From NCBI RefSeq assembly GCF_905397275.1, contig NZ_CAJPUY010000005.1, positions 124,001-188,000 of the forward strand: a DNA stretch of 64,000 nt, written 5' to 3'. Position 1 is the stretch's first letter. Each line of letters begins with the position of its first letter. Positions 1 to 9,086 of this stretch are shown in pieces. Both the position numbers and the translations under genes were made by a program. The notes under the pieces were generated by a model. The model ran no database searches and was not told the DNA's origin. It saw only the letters and a list, made by a program, of their open reading frames with translations. Source of the stretch: Cupriavidus yeoncheonensis (GTDB taxonomy: Bacteria; Pseudomonadota; Gammaproteobacteria; Burkholderiales; Burkholderiaceae).

Positions 1-2236
1 GGCGCGGCGCGGGACGCGCGCCGGGTGCTTCCGCTGGGCCCTTGCCGCCAAACAGCCGTGCAAACCACCCGCGTACCTGCGTGGCCAGCGCGCTGAAGAC
101 GCCGGATTCCTCTTCTGCGGCGAAACGCGCCCGGCCATCGATGATGCGGCCGCGCAGCGAGTGCTGGTAGAAGTCCCCGACGATCGGCAGGGCGCTGTGG
201 GCGCCCTGTCCCCAGTAGTCGCTGCGCAGCGTGACGCGGCTGTCGTTGAAGCCGACCCACGCGCCGGCCACCAGCTCCGGGTGCATCAGGATGAACCAGC
301 CGTCGGCATTGTCCTGCGTGGTGCCGGTCTTGCCGGCTACGTCGGCGCGGATGCCGAAGCGCGAGCGGATGCTGGCCCCGGTGCCGCGGTCGATCACGTC
401 GCGCATCACGTCGAGCAGGGTCTGCGTGGTGGCGGCGGGCAGGGCGCGCTCGGCCCGCGCCGGCTGGAATTCCTGCAGGACCTTGCCGTCGCGGTCCTCG
501 ATGCGCGTCACCATGGTCGGTGCGATGTATTCGCCCGCATTGGCGATGGTGGCATAGGACGCCACCATTTCCTTGAGCGTCACAGGGCTCGTGCCCAGCG
601 CCAGGGACGGCACCGTGTCGAGCTTGCTGTCGCGCACGCCCATGGCGCGCGCGAGCCGGGCCACGCGCGACGGCCCGACTTCCTGCATGAGCTGGGCCGT
701 GATGGTGTTGCGCGAATAGACCAGGCCGTCGCGCAGCGTCATGGCGCGGCCACTCGGGCGGCCTTCGTCGGTCGGGCGCCAGACTTCGCCGCCGGCGAGC
801 TGGATCTCGACGGGCTGGTCCACCAGTGTGTCGTCGGGCGTCTTGCCCTGCTGGAACGCGGCGCCGTAGACAAAGGGCTTGAACGTGGAGCCCGGCTGGC
901 GGCGCGCGCTCTGCACATGGTCGAACGCGTCCTGCGTGTAGTCGCGGCTGCCGACCCAGGCGCGGATCTGTCCGGTGCGCGGATCGATGGCGATAAAGCC
1001 TGCCTGGATGCGCGTCTTCTGCTGGCGCAGCGCCTGCATGAAGGCCGGGTTGGCCAGCAGGTGCTTGAGTGCCTCGTCGGCCGGCGTGCCGGCGGCCACG
1101 GCGCTGCGGTACTCGGGCGTTTCACGCACGAAGGCCTGCACCAGGTCCTTGCTGGCCGCCCAGCCGGCGCGCGGCGCCCAGGCGGCATTGGCGATCGACT
1201 GCAGCCGGTTGCCCTGCGCCGTGACAGCCTGCGTGGCGAGCGCCTGCAGGCGCGCGTCGATGGTGGTGTGCACGACCAGGCCATCGGCGTAGATGTCATA
1301 GCCGTTGCGGTCGGCCCAGCCGATCAGCCACTTGCGCAACTGCTGGGCAAAGTGCGGCGCCGGGCCCGGCGGCTCGGTCTGGCGCTCGAAGTCGATGCGC
1401 AGCGGCCGTTTCTTCAGCTGCTCGAAGCGCGCGGCGTCGAGCCGGCCGCGCTTGACCATCTGCGCCAGCACCGTGTTGCGCCGGTCCAGCGCGCGCTCGG
1501 GGTTCAGCACCGGGTTGTAGTAGCTGTTGCCCTTGAGCATGCCGATCAGCGTGGCGCTCTGCAGCACGTCGAGCGAGCGGGCCGACTTGTCGAAGTAGGT
1601 GCGCGCGGCCATCTCGATGCCGTACGCGTTGTACAGGAACGGCACCGTGTTCAGGTAGGTCTCGAGGATCTGTTCCTTGGTGTACAGGGCCTCGATCTTG
1701 AATGCGGTGATCGCCTCCTTGAGCTTGCGCGTCATGGTCGGCGCGCGGCCGATCTCGTCCGGGTAAAGGTTGCGCGCGAGCTGCTGGGTGATGGTGGAAC
1801 CGCCCTGGCGGTCGCCGGAGAAGGTGTGCAGCGCCGCCGAGGCGGTGCGCCGCCAGTCCAGGCCATGGTGCTGGTAGAAGCGGTGGTCTTCGGTGGAGAT
1901 CAGTGCATCAACCACCGCGGGCGAGATCTCCGACAGCTTCACCCACTCGCGATTTGCCCACTTGAAGACGGCCAGTTCCTTGCCGTCGGACGACAGCACC
2001 TGCGCCGGGCGTTCGAACCTGGCCTTGCGGATGTCACTGATGCCCGGCGTGAACGGGATCAGCACCAGCACATAGAGCAGGAACGCCGCAGGCACCGCCG
2101 CCACGGCAAGCAGTGCCTGCCTGCGTGTCGGACGCCGCAGGGATGGCAGGGACTTGAGGCGCTGCACCGGTTGCAACTGAGCCCAGGCCTGGGTCAGCGG
2201 CGGGACGAGCAGGGACTTGATCTTGTCCAGCCTCAT
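1..2236 (-). CDS. Class A penicillin-binding protein (PBP1A-like), 3' end outside window
   Basis: Bifunctional peptidoglycan synthase anchored in the inner membrane. The visible 745 residues begin with a short cytoplasmic tail and one membrane helix (about 41-61). A GT51 glycosyltransferase domain follows, with EDHRFYQHHG at 116-125 (catalytic Glu116) and QGGSTITQQLARN at 144-156. The transpeptidase domain has STFK (nucleophile Ser450, Lys453), SRN at 508-510 and KTGTT from 636. All catalytic motifs are intact, so the protein should polymerise and cross-link glycan. The frame is still open at base 1, so the C-terminus is missing; what is visible after KTG is close to a normal ending. The ATG at 2236 gives the membrane anchor an ordinary position. 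The paralogue (mrcA, pbpC or pbpG type) cannot be settled from here; the compact form with no large insert is like the shorter betaproteobacterial PBP1 proteins. Confidence 0.9.
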   Translation of the reverse strand, partial: MRLDKIKSLLVPPLTQAWAQLQPVQRLKSLPSLRRPTRRQALLAVAAVPAAFLLYVLVLIPFTPGISDIRKARFERPAQVLSSDGKELAVFKWANREWVKLSEISPAVVDALISTEDHRFYQHHGLDWRRTASAALHTFSGDRQGGSTITQQLARNLYPDEIGRAPTMTRKLKEAITAFKIEALYTKEQILETYLNTVPFLYNAYGIEMAARTYFDKSARSLDVLQSATLIGMLKGNSYYNPVLNPERALDRRNTVLAQMVKRGRLDAARFEQLKKRPLRIDFERQTEPPGPAPHFAQQLRKWLIGWADRNGYDIYADGLVVHTTIDARLQALATQAVTAQGNRLQSIANAAWAPRAGWAASKDLVQAFVRETPEYRSAVAAGTPADEALKHLLANPAFMQALRQQKTRIQAGFIAIDPRTGQIRAWVGSRDYTQDAFDHVQSARRQPGSTFKPFVYGAAFQQGKTPDDTLVDQPVEIQLAGGEVWRPTDEGRPSGRAMTLRDGLVYSRNTITAQLMQEVGPSRVARLARAMGVRDSKLDTVPSLALGTSPVTLKEMVASYATIANAGEYIAPTMVTRIEDRDGKVLQEFQPARAERALPAATTQTLLDVMRDVIDRGTGASIRSRFGIRADVAGKTGTTQDNADGWFILMHPELVAGAWVGFNDSRVTLRSDYWGQGAHSALPIVGDFYQHSLRGRIIDGRARFAAEEESGVFSALATQVRGWFARLFGGKGPAEAPGARPAPR

Positions 2237-2569
2237 GAAGCAACCACGATCATGACAAGGCGGGGGCGCAGGACAGAGCAGGGCACTCGGAATACCGGTC
2301 TTCGAAAAGACTGAATCCTACCAAAACGTCCCGGGTCGCATCGAGGTGTCTGACAAAAAGCGAGGTTCCGGCCACCGACAAGTTCGGGCTTGTGGTCATT
2401 GCGTCATAAAGCCTTCGCATCCCTCGTCACAATACGCAGGCCTCTGGGGGGGCAGGGGAGGCCACGCATCCCAGGCCGTTCCGGGCAGGGGCCTCCCCTA
2501 GAACGCTAAGTTGACCGGTGCGACGCATCGGCCTGCGTCACCGCTTCCGAGCGCCGCGGCCACACGGCA
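2237..2569. other. Intergenic region with a GC inverted repeat
   Basis: No convincing gene is seen between the PBP gene start and the terminator of the flavoprotein gene. The only structure noted is a 9-base inverted repeat, GGGGAGGCC at 2455-2463 and GGCCTCCCC at 2490-2498, with a 26-base loop. The PBP promoter must lie here, but no clear -35/-10 pair was identified. Confidence 0.4.
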
Positions 2570-2603
2570 AACGGCCCGTCCGGTCTGTACCGGACGGGCC
2601 GTT
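2570..2603 (-). terminator. Intrinsic terminator after the flavodoxin-like gene
   Basis: A perfect 15-base-pair stem (arms 2570-2584 and 2589-2603) with a four-base loop lies 20 bases past the stop of the minus-strand gene. On the minus strand it is followed by only a short T run, so termination may be partly sequence-independent or stabilising. Confidence 0.75.
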
Positions 2604-2623
2604 ATCACAGGGGCGCCTGTCAA

Positions 2624-3244
2624 TCAGGCGGCCAGCTTCAGCGTGGCAAGCGCGCGCCTGCCCACGGCAAGTTGCTGTGCCACTTCGGCGACGCGTGCGC
2701 CCAGGTGCTCGGCGGTACGCAGGTCTGCCAGCGGCGGCACCACGTCGGCGCTCTCGTCGGCGTTGGACTGCGCCGCGGCGCCGAGGAAGAAGCCGTGGCG
2801 GTTCAGCGAATCCTCGGTCGACTTGGAGTTGTTGTGGCCCGGGGGCAGGCCCAGGTTCACCCAGTGCATGCCGTGCTGGGCCGCAAAGATGGAGATCTGC
2901 TGCAGCGTGGCCAGCTTGTCGCCCGAGCGCGACGCCGAATTGGTAAAGCCGGCAGCCACCTTGTTCGCCCACTTGCCGCCCTTGGCGAAGACATTGCGCG
3001 AAGTCGCGTCCATGAAGCCCTTGAACTGGGCCGAGGCACTGCCCATGTAGGTCGGCGCGCCGAAGATGATGCCGTCGACTTCTTCCAGCGTGTCCCAGTG
3101 CTGGTCGATCTCGTCGACGCTGATCAGCAGGCTTTCCACGCCTTCCACGCTGCCGGCGCCGCGTGCGACGGCCTGGGCCTGCCTGGCGGTGTGGCCGTAG
3201 CCGCTGTGATAGACGATGGCAACGCGGGTCTGGTGGGTGTTCAT
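2624..3244 (-). CDS. Flavodoxin-like NAD(P)H:quinone oxidoreductase family protein (WrbA/NADPH-dependent FMN reductase fold)
   Basis: Cytosolic FMN-binding protein of 206 residues. The N-terminus, VAIVYHSGYGHTARQAQAV, is the phosphate-binding loop of flavodoxin-fold proteins. DGIIFGAPTYMGSASAQFKGFMD is the second FMN contact, and GKWANKVAAGFTNSASRSGDK matches the WrbA-type core. The family reduces quinones by two electrons, or carries out related reductions. The start is set at the ATG at 3244, preceded by GAGG at good spacing; an upstream GTG in frame (3259) has no better site. It stands alone, divergent from the TonB receptor gene. It is shorter in sequence identity to true WrbA than to general flavodoxin-family oxidoreductases, so the exact substrate is unknown. 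Confidence 0.8.
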   Translation of the reverse strand: MNTHQTRVAIVYHSGYGHTARQAQAVARGAGSVEGVESLLISVDEIDQHWDTLEEVDGIIFGAPTYMGSASAQFKGFMDATSRNVFAKGGKWANKVAAGFTNSASRSGDKLATLQQISIFAAQHGMHWVNLGLPPGHNNSKSTEDSLNRHGFFLGAAAQSNADESADVVPPLADLRTAEHLGARVAEVAQQLAVGRRALATLKLAA

Positions 3245-3497
3245 GGTGTCTTGCCTCACTGAATAAACAAAGGAATTGAACCTGATTTGCTGGCGGCGCT
3301 TGGCTGTGTGCGCTGCCGTTGAAAGAAGTCTAGGCGTGTGGCTCGCGGTAATGGTGGATCTTATGGAAACAAGTCATTGAAGTTTTTTGATGACACATAG
3401 CCGTGACGGAAAGGGGGTTTTCCCGCCCGTTCGTCGCATGGCAAATCCGGCGCAGACCATATAAAGTTATCCCGCATCCACCCCAATCCGGCGCCGG

Positions 3498-5693
3498 ATG
3501 GATTCCACGACCGCGCCAGCCCGCAACCGCTCTCCAACGATGACAACAGGCGGCAAGCAGATCCTGGCAATCCGGCACCTCCTGGCGCGGCAAACGACGG
3601 CGTCTGCGTTCTGCGCACTGGCCGCCATGGCGGCAAACGGCAAGGCGGTGGCCAGCGAGCCGGAGGCGGCGCTGCCGGATGTGGTGGTCAGCGCATCGCG
3701 CAGCGAACAGCGCCGGTTCGACGCCCCCGCCGCGGTGGACAGCGTTCCGGTCGATCCGCTGCGCGCGACCTCGCCGCTGGTGAACCTGTCCGAAGTACTG
3801 GCCGGCGTGCCGGGCGTCGCGGTACGCGATCGCCAGAACTATTCGCAGGACCTGCAGCTCTCCGTGCGCGGCTTCGGCACGCGCTCGACCTTCGGCGTGC
3901 GCGGCGTGCGGCTGTATGTGGATGGCATTCCCGCCACCATGCCCGACGGACAGGGCCAGGCCGCAACCGCCGACCTTGCCAATGCCAGCCGCGTGGAGGT
4001 GTTGCGCGGCCCGTTCGCGCAGATGTATGGCAATGCCTCGGGCGGCGTGGTGCAGGTATTCACCCCGGATCCGCCCAAGGACGGCTTCACCGGCCGCGCT
4101 TCGACCGGGTTCGGCTCCGACGGCCAGTGGCAGGCCGGCGTGGCGCTTGGCGGCGGCAACGACAAGCTGGGCGGCACGCTGGACGCCTGGACCTACCAGA
4201 CCGATGGCTACCGCGACCACAGTGCCGCGCGACGCTACCAGCTCAATGCCAAGGTCGTGGCCCAGCCGACCGACGCGACACGCGTGACCGGCCAGTTCAA
4301 TTACTTCAACCAGCCGCTGGCGCAAGACCCGCTGGGCCTGACGCGCGCCCAGGCCGATGCCAACCCGCGCCAGGCCGTTGCGGCCGCTACCCAGTTCGAT
4401 ACCGGCAAGACGGTCGAGCAGACGCAGGCCGGCGTAGTGGTGGACCACAAGCTGAGCGAGGCGGACAGCCTGCAGGGCCGGCTCTACGCCGGCACGCGCC
4501 AGCTCAACCAGCGGCTCGGCATGAGCGGCATTGCCGCGACCTCGTCCGGCGGCATCGTCGACCTTGACCGGACCTACGGCGGCGCCGCGCTGTCATGGAC
4601 GCGGCATACCACCGCCGGCGGCCTGCCATTGCAATGGTCCGCCGGTGTCGAGGCCAACGGCATGCGCGATGGCCGCACCGGCTTCGTCAACAACAACGGC
4701 AGCCAGGGCGCGCTGCGCCGCGACGAAACCGACAAGGCCACCGACCTCGGCGCCTTCGCGCAGTTCGACTGGAGCTTCCATCCGTCCTGGGAACTCGTCG
4801 GCGGCGTGCGCGCGAGCCGCGTGAAGCTGAGCATCGATGATCATTTCGTTACCGCCGCGAGCCCGGACGACAGCGGCTCGACCACGTACAACAACGTCAG
4901 CCCGGTGCTGGGCATGGTCTGGCATGCGCTCGACACGCTCAACGTCTACGCCAACCTGGGCCGCGGCTTTGAATCACCGACGCTGACGGAGGTGGCCTAC
5001 GGTCCGGGCGGCGTCGGCAGCAACCTTGGCCTGCAGGCATCCACCAGCCGCCAGGGCGAGATCGGCATCAAGTGGCAGCAGCAGCGCCAGCGGCTGGAGG
5101 CGGCGCTGTTCGACGCCGACAGCCATGACGAAGTCGTGCCCTTGTCGAACAACGCCGGCCGCACCGTCTACCAGAACGTCAACGGCGTACACCGTCGCGG
5201 CCTGGAGCTGGCCTGGCGCGGCGGCTTCGGCGCGCAGGTGGGCGCATCGGCCAATGGCACGACCGGCAGCCAGTTCGAGGCCGGCCTCGCCTACACCTAC
5301 CTGTCCGCCTACTTCGGCGAGTCGTTTCTCAACGCGCAGGGGCAGACCGTCAACGCCGGCAACCGGCTGCCCGGCACGGCGCGCCACAGCCTGAACCTCG
5401 ACGTTGCATGGCGGCCGCTGCCGCCGCTGGTGCTGGGTGCGGAAATGCACGTGGACAGCCTGATCTATGCGGATGACCTCAACACCCAGGCCGCGCCCGG
5501 CTATGCCACCTTCAACCTGCGCGCCGGCTACGAATTCCGGATCGGCAAGACGCGCTTGTTCGCGTTCGGCCGCATCGACAACATTGCGGACCGCAAGTAC
5601 ATCGGCTCGGTGATCGTCAACGAAGCCAATGGCCGGTATTTCGAGCCGGCGCCGGGCCGGCGCTTTTTCGTCGGGCTGCGCGCGGCGATGTAA
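3498..5693 (+). CDS. TonB-dependent outer-membrane receptor, YncD/PqqU-like
   Basis: A 731-residue outer-membrane active transporter. After a signal-like stretch (to about residue 53) comes a TonB box-like DVVVSAS. The plug follows with SEVLAGVPGVAVRDRQNYSQ, the SVRGFGTRSTFGVRG block and EVLRGPFAQMYGNASGGVV, then a 22-strand barrel. The QDLQLSVRGFG and DGIPATMPDGQGQ blocks resemble Escherichia coli YncD (PqqU, a PQQ importer) more than typical siderophore receptors, so the cargo could be PQQ or a small chelate; that is inference. The start could equally be the ATG at 3540; neither has a strong Shine-Dalgarno sequence. No TonB-complex or siderophore genes are adjacent, and no clear Fur box was identified upstream. 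The final residue is Met rather than the usual aromatic. Confidence 0.85.
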   Translation: MDSTTAPARNRSPTMTTGGKQILAIRHLLARQTTASAFCALAAMAANGKAVASEPEAALPDVVVSASRSEQRRFDAPAAVDSVPVDPLRATSPLVNLSEVLAGVPGVAVRDRQNYSQDLQLSVRGFGTRSTFGVRGVRLYVDGIPATMPDGQGQAATADLANASRVEVLRGPFAQMYGNASGGVVQVFTPDPPKDGFTGRASTGFGSDGQWQAGVALGGGNDKLGGTLDAWTYQTDGYRDHSAARRYQLNAKVVAQPTDATRVTGQFNYFNQPLAQDPLGLTRAQADANPRQAVAAATQFDTGKTVEQTQAGVVVDHKLSEADSLQGRLYAGTRQLNQRLGMSGIAATSSGGIVDLDRTYGGAALSWTRHTTAGGLPLQWSAGVEANGMRDGRTGFVNNNGSQGALRRDETDKATDLGAFAQFDWSFHPSWELVGGVRASRVKLSIDDHFVTAASPDDSGSTTYNNVSPVLGMVWHALDTLNVYANLGRGFESPTLTEVAYGPGGVGSNLGLQASTSRQGEIGIKWQQQRQRLEAALFDADSHDEVVPLSNNAGRTVYQNVNGVHRRGLELAWRGGFGAQVGASANGTTGSQFEAGLAYTYLSAYFGESFLNAQGQTVNAGNRLPGTARHSLNLDVAWRPLPPLVLGAEMHVDSLIYADDLNTQAAPGYATFNLRAGYEFRIGKTRLFAFGRIDNIADRKYIGSVIVNEANGRYFEPAPGRRFFVGLRAAM

Positions 5694-5710
5694 GTGGCGA
5701 TGTAAGTGGC
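5684..5710. repeat. 12-base tandem repeat over the receptor stop codon
   Basis: The unit GGCGATGTAAGT occurs twice head to tail (5684-5695 and 5696-5707) and starts a third time. It duplicates the last codons and the stop of the receptor gene, so the second copy is non-coding. It looks like a recent slippage duplication. Confidence 0.8.
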
Positions 5711-5792
5711 GCGCGGACTTGCCACGCCACCCTCCTCCGGCCTAAGGTTGCGGCTTTGGCCGGCATCCCGGCCAGCACCGGAGTACGCAGCC

Positions 5793-7214
5793 ATGACCAC
5801 GCCCATGCCTGACGACCGCACCCGCCGCATCATGCTGTGGGTGGTGGCGGTCGGCTTCTTCATGCAGACGCTGGATTCCACCATCGTCAACACCGCGCTG
5901 CCGTCGATGGCGCGCAGCCTTGGCGAAAGCCCGCTGCGCATGCAGTCGGTCGTGATTGCGTACTCGCTCACCATGGCCGTGATCATCCCGGCGTCGGGCT
6001 GGCTGGCGGACCGCTTCGGCACGCGCACCATCTTCCAGACCGCCATCGCGCTGTTCGTGCTCGGCTCGCTGCTGTGCGCGTATGCGGGCACGCTGCCGTT
6101 CCTGGTGGCGGCGCGCGTGGTGCAGGGTGTCGGCGGCGCCATGCTGCTGCCGGTGGGGCGGCTCTCGGTCCTGCGCACGTTTCCGCGCGACCAGTACCTG
6201 CAGGCGCTCAGCTTTGTCGCGATCCCGGGCATGATCGGTCCGCTGATCGGCCCGACGCTGGGCGGCTGGCTCACGCAGGCGCTGTCGTGGCACTGGATCT
6301 TCCTGATCAACGTCCCGGTCGGCATTCTCGGTGCGCTGGCGACGGTGCGCTACATGCCGAACGCGCGCCAGAGCGGCATTGGCCGTTTCGATGTCGCGGG
6401 CTATCTGCTGCTCGCCGTCGCCATGCTGGCGCTGTCGTTCTCGCTGGACGGCCTGGCCGAACTGGGCTTCCAGCATGCGACCGTGCTGATGCTGCTGATC
6501 GCCAGCATGGCCGCGCTGACGGCCTATGTGCTGCATGCGGGCCGTCGTCGCCAGCCGCTCTTCACGCTGCGGCTGTTCCGCATCCACAGCTTCAGCGTGG
6601 GTTTGCTCGGCAACCTGTTCGCGCGCATCGGCAATGGCTCGATGCCGTTCCTGATCCCGCTGACGCTGCAGATCAGCCTCGGCCACTCGCCGTTCGACGC
6701 CGGCCTGATGATGCTGCCCGTCACCGCGGCCGGCATGGCATCCAAGCGCCTGGCCACGCATCTGATCGAGCAGCACGGCTACCGCCGCGTACTGGTGGCC
6801 AACACGTTTGCGGTTGGCGTCGTGATGGCCGCCTTCGCGCTGATCACGCCGCAGCGGCCGCTGTGGATGGTCATCCCGCTGCTGGCGCTGTTCGGCATGG
6901 TCAACTCGATCCAGTTCACCGCGATGAACACGGTCACGCTCAAGGACCTGAGCGGCACCAGTGCCAGCGGCGGCAACAGCATGCTGTCGATGGTGCAGAT
7001 GCTGTCGATGAGCCTGGCCGTCACCTCGGCGGGGGCGCTGCTGACGACGTTCGAGCAGGGCTTTGGCAACGGGCCGTCGGGCGTACTGCCCGCGTTCCAT
7101 GCCACCTTTATCTGCATGGGGCTGATCACGTGTGCTTCGGCGTGGATCTTCATGCAGTTGTCGCCGCACGAGGCACGGGCGGTGGTGCATCGGACGGAAC
7201 GGGCGGAGGGGTAG
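5793..7214 (+). CDS. DHA2-family multidrug MFS exporter (MdtD/EmrB-like)
   Basis: Inner-membrane proton antiporter of 473 residues with about 14 predicted membrane helices. Near the N-terminus TLDSTIVNTALPSMARSLG is the signature of the 14-TM drug:H+ antiporter family, and the loop 2-3 motif GWLADRFGTRT is present. The ATG at 5793 is preceded by GGAG nine bases upstream; longer in-frame extensions lack a ribosome site. MdtD-type proteins are the closest family; substrate is unknown. It follows the TonB receptor by 99 bases on the same strand and could be co-transcribed, but no functional link is evident. A hairpin at 7253-7285 lies after the stop. Confidence 0.85.
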   Translation: MTTPMPDDRTRRIMLWVVAVGFFMQTLDSTIVNTALPSMARSLGESPLRMQSVVIAYSLTMAVIIPASGWLADRFGTRTIFQTAIALFVLGSLLCAYAGTLPFLVAARVVQGVGGAMLLPVGRLSVLRTFPRDQYLQALSFVAIPGMIGPLIGPTLGGWLTQALSWHWIFLINVPVGILGALATVRYMPNARQSGIGRFDVAGYLLLAVAMLALSFSLDGLAELGFQHATVLMLLIASMAALTAYVLHAGRRRQPLFTLRLFRIHSFSVGLLGNLFARIGNGSMPFLIPLTLQISLGHSPFDAGLMMLPVTAAGMASKRLATHLIEQHGYRRVLVANTFAVGVVMAAFALITPQRPLWMVIPLLALFGMVNSIQFTAMNTVTLKDLSGTSASGGNSMLSMVQMLSMSLAVTSAGALLTTFEQGFGNGPSGVLPAFHATFICMGLITCASAWIFMQLSPHEARAVVHRTERAEG

Positions 7215-7252
7215 GGGGGTATGGGGGAAGGGGCGGGGGACTTCGTCTGAAT

Positions 7253-7285
7253 CCAGGCCGCGGACGCGGACGTCCTCCGGCCTGG
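7253..7285. terminator. Bidirectional hairpin between convergent genes
   Basis: CCAGGCCG (7253-7260) pairs with CGGCCTGG (7278-7285), and an inner GGAC/GTCC stem extends it. It sits between the convergent exporter gene and the DUF799 lipoprotein gene and could stop transcription from both sides, although neither side has a T tract. Confidence 0.5.
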
Positions 7286-7296
7286 TGCGTCGGATG

Positions 7297-7953
7297 TCAG
7301 TCCGACTGGTACTTCGGCGAGCGCGGACCGTACAGGATGCCGCCGGGCTGGCCGGCCGACAGCAGGCGGTAGCTTGTGGTCGCCGCGACCTTGTAGCTGG
7401 CGTCGAGCGAGTGGTTGATCGCCTGCGTGATCGCCGCATTGACCAGCATGCCGATCAGGCCGCCACCACTGCTGGAGCTGTCGGTTGCCGCCACGGCCGT
7501 ACCGTTCCAGAGCACGTCGCCGGTCTTCAGGTCGACGAGCTTGGCGCTTGCGGCCACGCGGGTCACGCTGCTGATGACCTGGTACTTGGAACCATACTCG
7601 GCCACGGTCACGTACAAGGCGGCGTCGGCGCCAAAGATCTGGCGCAGCTTGGCGACCGGCGTGGCATGGATGTCGCCGGGAACCGTCAGGCCGTTCTGGC
7701 GGAACGTCTCGTCAACCAGCGCCACTGGCAGCACGTAGTAGCCGGACTCCGCCAGCGGCGCGGTGGCCTGCGCGAGCATGCCGTAGGTCGCCTTGATGTC
7801 GGGCGACTCGTTCAGCGGCGGCAACACCAGGATGGAACGCGGCCGGCTCGCCTTGAACGCGGCATAGTCCACCTGCTTGTTCGGCACGGCACAGCCAGCG
7901 AAGAGCATGACGATGCCCAGGCTCGCGACATAGGTCAGAAGTCGGCGCATCAT
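7297..7953 (-). CDS. DUF799 / GNA1162-family lipoprotein
   Basis: Outer-membrane-linked lipoprotein of 218 residues. The signal peptide ends in a lipobox LFAGC (lipidated Cys21), followed by a compact alpha/beta domain of the GNA1162 type (SILVLPPLNESPDIKATYG near residue 40). GNA1162 proteins resemble TolB-N or LpoB-like folds and are surface vaccine antigens in Neisseria. The gene overlaps the preceding DUF4810 gene by four bases (ATGA), so the two are translationally coupled. Together with the CsgG-like protein it forms a conserved three-lipoprotein set found in many proteobacteria, probably an envelope complex of undefined role. Confidence 0.85.
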   Translation of the reverse strand: MMRRLLTYVASLGIVMLFAGCAVPNKQVDYAAFKASRPRSILVLPPLNESPDIKATYGMLAQATAPLAESGYYVLPVALVDETFRQNGLTVPGDIHATPVAKLRQIFGADAALYVTVAEYGSKYQVISSVTRVAASAKLVDLKTGDVLWNGTAVAATDSSSSGGGLIGMLVNAAITQAINHSLDASYKVAATTSYRLLSAGQPGGILYGPRSPKYQSD

Positions 7954-8378
7954 TTGCTGCTCCCTGCGGCGGTACGGGACTTGGCGTCCACGGCGGTACT
8001 GACCTTGGTCTCGGTCCGGGTGTCCGTCTTGACGTTCCTGAGCAGGAAGTCCATATACGGCGTCGCTTCGGGGAAGAGCGTCTTCTCGGTCTGGAACTCC
8101 TTGACCATCTGATCACCCTTGCCGATGTTCAGGTAGAGCATGCCAAGCTGGGCATGGTAGCCGGGCGGCACCGCGCCGCCCTTTGCCTTGATCTTCTGCA
8201 GGCCCTCTTCGAGCGCGGCAACCTGCGCTTCCTTCGACTCGCCCTTGAAGTATTCGTAAACCTGGACCTGATAGCCTTCCCATTGATACATGGGCTGTGG
8301 GCCCGCGCAGCCGGCAAGCAGGAGGCTGCCCGCTGCCGACAAGAACGCTGCGCTGCGCAGCGTGACCGTGTTTATCAT
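7950..8378 (-). CDS. DUF4810-family lipoprotein
   Basis: A small 142-residue lipoprotein with lipobox LLAGC (Cys24) and a helical, TPR-like body (YQVQVYEYFKGESKEAQVAALEEGLQKI, then LYLNIGKGDQMVKEF). The family always travels with CsgG-like and DUF799 lipoprotein genes, as here, and is thought to be a scaffold for that envelope complex. Its stop overlaps the DUF799 start. It follows the CsgG-like gene by 30 bases. The function is unknown. Confidence 0.8.
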   Translation of the reverse strand: MINTVTLRSAAFLSAAGSLLLAGCAGPQPMYQWEGYQVQVYEYFKGESKEAQVAALEEGLQKIKAKGGAVPPGYHAQLGMLYLNIGKGDQMVKEFQTEKTLFPEATPYMDFLLRNVKTDTRTETKVSTAVDAKSRTAAGSSK

Positions 8379-8408
8379 CGTTGTTCTCGTAGTTGTGCGG
8401 ACAGCCGG

Positions 8409-9086
8409 TTATTGGCCCGGCCTCCAGGAGCCGCTGTCGATGGCGCCCACCAGGTTATTGATCGCCTCGCGCATGGCGAGGTCCATCACCTTGCCGTTGA
8501 GCGTCGAGTCATAGCTTGCCGTGCCGCCGAAGCCGATCACCTCGCGGTTCGACAGCTTGTATTCGCCGGCGCCTTGCGTCGAGTACACGACCTCCGAGGT
8601 GCTGATGTTGATGATGTTCAGGTTGACCTTGGCATAAGCCACCTGCTCGCGGCCCCGGCCGAGAATGCCGAACAGCTGCACATCACCGACTTCCTTGCGG
8701 CCGAATTCGGTGATATCGCCCGTCACCACATAGTCGGCGCCCTTCAGGCGCTGCGCCTGGTTCTTGATCGAGGCCTCGCGCTTGATCTCGTCGAGATTTT
8801 CACGCTCGAGCACGTTAAAGCGGTTGGTTTGCTGGAGGTGGGTGACCAGGCTCGTCTTGGCCTGTCCGCTCAGGCGGTCAATGCCGTCCGAGAAGACGCC
8901 GCGCATATAGTTCGAGCGATTGTCGAACTTGCCCACGGCAATCGGCGTGCGCACGCCGTTGTACGGCCGGCTGGCGCTTTCGACCTTCTGCACGGGCAGT
9001 GCGGTGGAGGACTCCGTGGCGCAGCCGCCAAGCATCGCCAGCAGCCCGGCGGCAGCGGCCAGGGATACGGCAGTCAGTTTCTTCAT
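8409..9086 (-). CDS. CsgG/HfaB-family outer-membrane lipoprotein
   Basis: A 225-residue lipoprotein with lipobox LGGC (Cys22) and a CsgG domain: RTPIAVGKFDNRSNYMRG, then LVTHLQQTNRFNVLERENLDEI and GADYVVTGDITEFG. In curli systems CsgG makes a nonameric secretion pore; HfaB acts in holdfast anchoring. No curli subunit (csgA, csgB), csgE or csgF gene is nearby, and the partners are DUF4810 and DUF799 instead, so a curli role is unlikely. The start ATG has AAGGAA upstream. It is the first gene of the three-gene operon. Confidence 0.85.
   Translation of the reverse strand: MKKLTAVSLAAAAGLLAMLGGCATESSTALPVQKVESASRPYNGVRTPIAVGKFDNRSNYMRGVFSDGIDRLSGQAKTSLVTHLQQTNRFNVLERENLDEIKREASIKNQAQRLKGADYVVTGDITEFGRKEVGDVQLFGILGRGREQVAYAKVNLNIINISTSEVVYSTQGAGEYKLSNREVIGFGGTASYDSTLNGKVMDLAMREAINNLVGAIDSGSWRPGQ

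Noticed and set aside
2455..2498. GC inverted repeat as a terminator or small RNA
   Set aside because: Loop of 26 bases and no T tract; kept only as an observation within the intergenic entry.
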